NCBI GenBank assembly: GCA_003990745.1
Contig: RBNI01007026.1
Location: 1 to 10,730, forward strand
Direction of reading: 5' to 3'
DNA from: Jimgerdemannia flammicorona
Lineage: Eukaryota > Mucoromycota > Endogonomycetes > Endogonales > Endogonaceae
DNA length: 10,730 bases
Made by a program: the position numbers and the translations under genes. Shown here piece after piece: positions 6,890 through 10,730 of the stretch; positions within the stretch are counted from its first letter, which is position 1; each line of letters starts with the position of its first letter. A model generated the notes under the pieces. It saw nothing but the letters and a program-made list of their open reading frames with translations. It was not told the origin of the DNA and searched no databases.

Positions 6890-7790
6890 TTCTGGTGTAT
6901 AATGCATGAATGCTTAGGACATATTGGTAAAATGAGCCTGGAACGGATGATAAGGAGCAAGTCCGTGTACAGTTTACCGGACTATATGCCACCAGATTTC
7001 TTTTGCGATGGATGCGCAGCAAACAAGACTTCCCGGCAACCTTTTCAGGAATGAATGAAGCGAGCGGCCGGCATTCTCGATTTGATTCATACGGATATTT
7101 ATGGCCCCATGCGAATGGCATCACACTCCGGGAAGAAGTATTTTATTACATTCATTGATGATTATACACGCAAAGTCCACGTATATTTCATTGCGGGGAA
7201 AAACGAGGCATTCGACAAATTCTGGAAATTCAAGGCAGTCGTGGAGAACGAGATGGGACGTAGAATATGAACCCTACACTCAGATAATGGCAAAGAATAC
7301 ATCAACAAAGGTTTCAGACACTTCTTAAAGAAGAACGGTATACAGCACTCTACGACAGCCCCTTATACACCTCAGCAAAACAGTGTGGTGGAACGATTCA
7401 ATCGAATGGTAGTGGAAATGGCTAAAACAATGATGAATACGGCCGGCTTACCGAAGTCCTTTTGGGCAGAAGTGGTGAATACGGCAGCATATATTCGAAA
7501 TCGTTGTTTCTCTCGAGCTCTAAGTAAGGATCCTGGCAAGCAATCCAGGAATGACAGCAATCTTACCCCTGAGGAATTATGGAATGGATCCAAGCCTGAC
7601 ATTTCACACTTACGCATATTCGGAAGCGAGGCATATATTCTGGACAAAGGTGGCAACCGAGGCAAGTTCGAACCTAAGGCAGATAAGCATATATTCCTTG
7701 GATACGATGGAGCGGGATACAGACTTTGAAACCTGCAGAAATGACATATGATCATTTCATGTGACGTACAGTTCAAGGAGACTAAGCAGG
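6890..7790 (+). pseudogene. Copia integrase with pre-integrase zinc domain
   Basis: The zinc domain reads HECLGH (H524, H529) and CDGC (C557, C560), HX4H...CX2C. The core has D587 in LIHTDIYGPM, D650 in LHSDNGKEY and E686 in NSVVERFNR; 35 residues separate the last two, an exact DD35E. The family's conserved tail follows: LRIFGSEAYI, HIFLGYDGAGYRL and IISCDVQF. The enzyme inserts element cDNA; here it is broken by TGA at 7052, 7268, 7727 and 7742. The TGA at 7727 sits where copia elements have Trp in the GYRLW motif. Confidence 0.93.
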
Positions 7791-8179
7791 AAATTTATGT
7801 GGAAATTCCTATCTCAAATCTGACGATGAATTCGACAGTACAGCCAGTAACATCTACGCCAAAGACATCCTTGGGACCTACGCCAGTGAAAATGCAACCC
7901 ATTCAAATGGAAATGAAGTTGCAAGAACCAAGGATAACAGAAATTACGGACGAGGATGATGAAGAGGATACCTTTCCGAAGGGTAAGAAGAAGCGCAAAT
8001 CTGGGATAGATAACGAAATCCAAGCAGATCTGGGAAATTACTGGAACCCACCCAAGTTATCTCATCGCAAACAACATCACGTGAACTACGCCTGCGAATG
8101 CGCTTACATAGCAATGACTGGTGAGCCAGCACACTATGACAAAGCCATTCATTCGAATGATAAAAAGGAGTGGAAAAAG

Positions 8180-8980
8180 GCTATGGACGAGGAGAATAAC
8201 TCACTCATCGAGAATGACACGTGGGACTTGGTCCCTCTTCCGGCAAATCGACAAGCCATAGGATCCCGATGGGTGTATAAAATTAAACGCGATAGCAATG
8301 GCAACGTAGAATGGTATAAGGCTCGATTTGTAGCAAAGGGGTACTCGCAAGGCTACGGTGTAAACTATGATGAGACATTTTCCCTGGTATTTAAGTTGAC
8401 TTCGCTTAGAATACTTCTTGTGATCGGAGCCAAGTATGACTATGAGATACATCAAATGGATGTTAAGACAGCCTTCCTAAATGGAGACGTGGATACCAAA
8501 CTATACATTCTTCAACCATAAGGATACGAACTATACGACAACGATGGAAACGAGCTCGTATGTAAATTATGCAAAGGGCTCTACGGAATCAAGCAAGCGG
8601 CAAGGTTGTGGAATTGAAAGATCAATGGATATCTCCTAGACAATGGATTCAAGCGTTGTGAAGCTGATCCATGCATATACACCCAACATACATCCTCAGG
8701 AATGGTATACCTGGGAATTTGGGTTGACGATATTATTTTAGTCGGAACGGCAAGTGAAATCAATGATGTAAAGGCTACACTACGCCAGGAATTCAAAATG
8801 ACAGACTTAGGTGAAGCGTCCTATCTCCTTGGAATATCGATTACACATAACAGGCGCGAGCGCACTATACACCTAACACAAGCCACATACATTCGAAATA
8901 TTCTCGAGTGATTCGGGATGAGTGAATGCAAACCAGTCGGGACACCTATGGAGACATTCGTGAAACTAAAGAAGTCTGAC
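8180..8980 (+). pseudogene. Copia reverse transcriptase
   Basis: Motifs in order: TWDLVPLPANRQAIGSRWVY; ARFVAKGYSQ; QMDVKTAFLNGD with catalytic Asp 1042; KGLYGIKQAARLWN; and GIWVDDIILVG with the catalytic pair 1131-1132; then YLLGISI. The position before VDD is Trp; most copia RTs have Tyr. Stops lie at 8519 (in the QP.GYE segment after motif A), 8615 and 8909. The protein would copy genomic RNA in the particle. No indels. Confidence 0.93.
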
Positions 8981-8999
8981 ACTATGCCCGAGGGAAATG

Positions 9000-9703
9000 A
9001 CATCCCCTATCGACAAGCCGTGGGATCCCTCATGTATCTTATGCAAGGGATGAGACCTGATATCTCTTTTGCAGTAAACAAAGTGGCGCAGTATTCTTCA
9101 TGCTACGACAATAGCCATTGGATGGCAATCAAGCGAATTTTCAGATACATCAAAGGAACCGCGGACTATACGCTCAGTTTGGGTGGTAATAATGGGCAAA
9201 GCGGGAGTACTATACGCCTATTCGGTTCTTGTGACACTGATTGGGCCGGCGACTTAGATGACAGAAGGTCTACGACTGGATACATCTTTAAAGTAAACAA
9301 CGGAGCCATTTCGTGGCAAACGTATAAGCAACCTTCAGTGGCAACATCCTCTATGCAAGCGGAATATCAAGCATTGTCAACAGCAACAAAGGAGGCTATC
9401 TGGCTTCGAGAACTGTTAAAGGAGCTGGGATATGAGCAACGGCACTCTACACTACTCCAGCAAGATAACCAATCAACAATTGCTTTGGCGAAGAACCCTA
9501 TACATCACGCCAGAATGAAACACATTGATATACAGCATCATTTCATACGTGAATGTGTGGAAAACGGCACTATACACCTTGAATACACCCCAACAGAATA
9601 TATGACGACGGATTCATTGACTAAAGCCCTTCCAAAGGCAAAGTTTGACTTATGCATAAAGGGAATGGGAGTTACGGCGGCGAAAACTATACGCCAGCAA
9701 TAA
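9000..9703 (+). pseudogene. Copia RNase H and C-terminus
   Basis: PYRQAVGSLMYL, MRPDISFAVNKVAQY, DTDWAGDLDDRRSTTGY (Asp 1300/1302), QAEYQALSTATKEAIW (Glu 1343), QQDNQSTIALAKNP (Asp 1377) and RMKHIDIQHHFIRE are all standard copia RNase H blocks. The C-terminus has YMTTDSLTKALPK, the usual last block, and ends at TAA 9701-9703. This stretch, from 8912 on, is 263 undamaged codons, and all catalytic acids are present. Confidence 0.94.
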
Positions 9704-9987
9704 AAAAAAACAGCAACAATAGTGAGCTATACGGAAGTATTTCAGCGGATCAATTTCGAAATCTATTTCATATTCAATGCATTTCTTTTCCCTATCGCTA
9801 CATTGCAGATTTCTACCAATATTGCTCATTTACAAATGTTCACATCTCTACTTTTCAACCTATTTTTCGAGCTTTAAGCAGGCAATTCGAATGTTTTTCG
9901 GTTTCTAGATAGCGGTCTGAACATTACAGCGAGATTTTGCAGTGGTTATAGCTTAGTATTGCAGTTTGGGAATTTGTATATCTCGTT
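9704..9987 (+). other. 3' untranslated region of the copia element, no gene seen
   Basis: About 280 bp between the pol stop and the polypurine tract. It begins with an A-run, contains one more CTATAC (9727-9732), and is AT-rich with no recognisable coding pattern. Confidence 0.7.
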
Positions 9988-9996
9988 GAGTGGGAG
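9988..9996 (+). other. Polypurine tract of the copia element
   Basis: GAGTGGGAG lies directly against the 3' LTR, with a single pyrimidine. It is the expected plus-strand priming site and supports the LTR starting at 9997. Confidence 0.75.
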
Positions 9997-10152
9997 TATT
10001 GAAATATGTAGGTTACAACTCGATATATATGGTGGCGCAGCCTTCCTTGACTACGTCATCATGTAAACGTCACTAATTGCGACGCGTAAAAGCGCGTAAG
10101 AATTAGCAATAAACAGTTTGCTTCTCTCTCCAAAAGTCTACATTCCACAACA
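9997..10152 (+). repeat. 3' LTR of the copia element
   Basis: 156 bp, TATTG...CAACA, 150 of 156 bases identical to the 5' LTR without gaps. It retains four CpG sites lost in the 5' copy and has lost one CpA (10139) kept there. TATA-like run at 10024-10030; AATAAA at 10108-10113. Two ACGTCA motifs lie at 10053-10058 and 10067-10072. Confidence 0.95.
10053..10072 (+). promoter_or_regulatory. Paired ACGTCA (CRE-like) motifs in the copia 3' LTR
   Basis: ACGTCA occurs twice, 14 bp apart. It is the reverse complement of TGACGT, the half-site bound by CREB/ATF-type bZIP factors. In the 5' LTR both are ACATCA (5173-5178, 5187-5192). Regulatory use is inferred from motif only. Confidence 0.35.
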
Positions 10153-10157
10153 GATGT
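10153..10157 (+). repeat. Right target site duplication GATGT
   Basis: Matches 5112-5116. The apparent match extends to CAGATGT because the 3' LTR itself ends in CA; the LTR comparison settles the boundary at 10152/10153. Confidence 0.9.
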
Positions 10158-10730
10158 ACTTGTCGACCTTCTTGTTTTCAGTAACATATAGTAATTCTAA
10201 CAGGATTGGCAGAAATTGGGTATTGTATGTTTACACAGACTTAAGTTGTTTGACATTTGCCAGACAGTCTCGCATAGCCTTGGTGCTGTTGACTGGTTTG
10301 AATTGACCTTGAATGGCATTAGAGAATTCATTCCAGATTCTGATCTGGCTAGCAAATCTAGTATTCTGGACATGGTTTTGCCACCAGATTGCAGCATTCT
10401 CTTGGAGGAGTGTGGCAGCGAATTGAACTAGTGTTGCTTCTTCCAAATTGGTCAGTTCTCCATATTGCTCTAATTGGAAAAGCCAGATGTTGGTAGACAG
10501 TCCTCCTCTTTGACCATCAAAAGTATCAGGCTTCTGAGGCTTAATAGTGACTGCTGTTGGATATATTGATATTGGTGGAGGTGTGGAGATATGAGCAGGG
10601 ACCTTGCTTTCCTTTCTTTTTATACATTCTTAAAGTTGAGCAATCTGAGCTAATGCAGTCTGCAAAAGACTCTTGATGGCCCCAGTTGACTGAGTAGGAT
10701 TTTGCTATTCCTTTTCTTCTTTTTTTTTTT
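10158..10730 (-). pseudogene. Gypsy Gag, N-terminal and central part, partial at the right edge
   Basis: Minus-strand frame entering from beyond the window. It holds KPQKPDTFDGQRG, STNIWLFQLEQY, VQFAATLLQENAAIWW and IWNEFSNAIQGQF, the Ty3/gypsy retrotransposon Gag pattern, and ends with KKVDKYI at the copia insertion; Gag resumes at 5111 in the same frame. Stops: 10705-10707 (TAG), 10630-10632 (TAA), 10231-10233 (TAA). The TAA at 10231 lies inside the conserved block before TYNTQF and fits a lost Gln. The last ten plus-strand bases are a T-run, and no start codon is seen before the edge. Confidence 0.9.

Larger units (their letters stand above)
5336..9703 (+). pseudogene. Copia gag-pol polyprotein with nine in-frame stops
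   Basis: A single frame of 1455 codons plus a TAA at 9701-9703, about the usual size for copia Gag-Pol. Order by residue: Gag (1-241), CCHC knuckle (262-275), protease (Asp 385), pre-integrase HHCC (524-560), integrase D587, D650, E686, RT (Asp 1042; DD 1131-1132), RNase H (Asp 1300 or 1302, Glu 1343, Asp 1377). Stops: TGA at 6059, 6527, 7052, 7268, 7727, 7742, 8615 and 8909, TAA at 8519. Every segment between them is in one frame with no indel. Most TGA positions hold Arg or Trp in the family, and the TAA fits a lost Gln, all single C-to-T or G-to-A changes. The first ATG of the open stretch was taken as the start; it lies 63 bp after the LTR. Confidence 0.95.
5117..10152 (+). mobile_element. 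Ty1/copia LTR retrotransposon, complete in structure but coding-dead
   Basis: A full-length 5036-bp copia element: 156-bp LTRs at both ends, primer binding site, one gag-pol frame with integrase before RT (the copia order), a polypurine tract and 5-bp target duplications. It sits inside the gag of a gypsy element in the opposite orientation, so it arrived later. Nine in-frame stops without any frameshift show decay by base substitution. CpG is frequent here, in sharp contrast to the surrounding gypsy sequence. Confidence 0.97.
1..10730 (-). mobile_element. Ty3/gypsy chromovirus, decayed, 5' end outside window, split by a copia insertion
   Basis: Read on the minus strand, the window holds most of a Ty3/gypsy LTR retrotransposon: Gag at the right edge, then CCHC knuckle, dUTPase, protease, RT, RNase H, integrase, chromodomain, polypurine tract and 3' LTR. 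RT before integrase is the Ty3/gypsy order, and the chromodomain behind integrase places it among the chromoviruses (family knowledge). The 5' LTR, primer site and Gag start lie beyond 10730. A copia element occupies 5117-10152. I count about 26 internal stops and four frameshifts, so it cannot act on its own. CpG is nearly absent: about eight by eye between 623 and 5111. Confidence 0.95.

Noticed and set aside
7372..7776. Minus-strand ORF of 134 codons opposite the copia integrase
   Set aside because: Antisense to the DDE core, with no recognisable protein pattern.
6059..8911. TGA read as Trp, or a recoded genetic code, in the copia frame
   Set aside because: Several TGA codons sit at positions that are Arg in the family, one stop is TAA, and the gypsy element shows the same stops plus TAG and TAA. 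Mutation explains this better.
9652..9912. Plus-strand ORF of 86 codons after copia RNase H
   Set aside because: Out of frame with pol, no domain, mostly in the 3' UTR.
5110..10157. A 7-bp target duplication CAGATGT
   Set aside because: The first two bases on the right are the CA that ends the 3' LTR; comparing the two LTRs leaves a 5-bp GATGT duplication.
1..10730. CRISPR array, tRNA, rRNA or bacterial operon
   Set aside because: No regularly spaced repeats, cloverleaf or ribosome-binding-site pattern was seen; all content fits two LTR retrotransposons.

Overview
The window is made entirely of transposable-element sequence from a eukaryote, most likely a filamentous fungus. The reasons are a Ty3/gypsy chromovirus with a C-terminal chromodomain, a Ty1/copia element with very short LTRs and a primer site matching the initiator tRNA-Met anticodon arm, heavy C-to-T decay, and no sign of bacterial gene organisation. 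The phylum cannot be fixed from this sequence. No intact host gene was found.

Layout. A Ty3/gypsy-type element lies on the minus strand. Its 3' LTR is at 1-622, with window base 1 being exactly the LTR end. A polypurine tract follows at 623-635, then a decayed gag-pol read leftward from the right edge (10730) to about 926. Its own 5' LTR, primer site and start codon lie beyond the right edge. Its domain order is Gag, CCHC knuckle, dUTPase, aspartic protease, reverse transcriptase, RNase H, integrase, chromodomain. I can see about 26 internal stops and four frameshifts.

A Ty1/copia element on the plus strand (5117-10152) is inserted inside the gypsy gag, with a 5-bp target duplication GATGT on each side. 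It has two 156-bp LTRs (six differences, all transitions), a 12-nt primer site, and one long frame (5336-9703, 1455 codons plus stop). That frame encodes Gag, CCHC knuckle, protease, integrase, reverse transcriptase and RNase H. It is broken by nine in-frame stops (eight TGA, one TAA) with no frameshift.

History inferred. The gypsy element arrived first and lost almost all its CpG. The copia element arrived later; it still has abundant CpG and is decaying by C-to-T change. Both are non-autonomous now. The points most worth following are the dUTPase between Gag and protease of the gypsy element, the one-strand enrichment of CTATAC in the copia element, the half-tRNA-type primer site, and the unequal CpG decay of the two copia LTRs.
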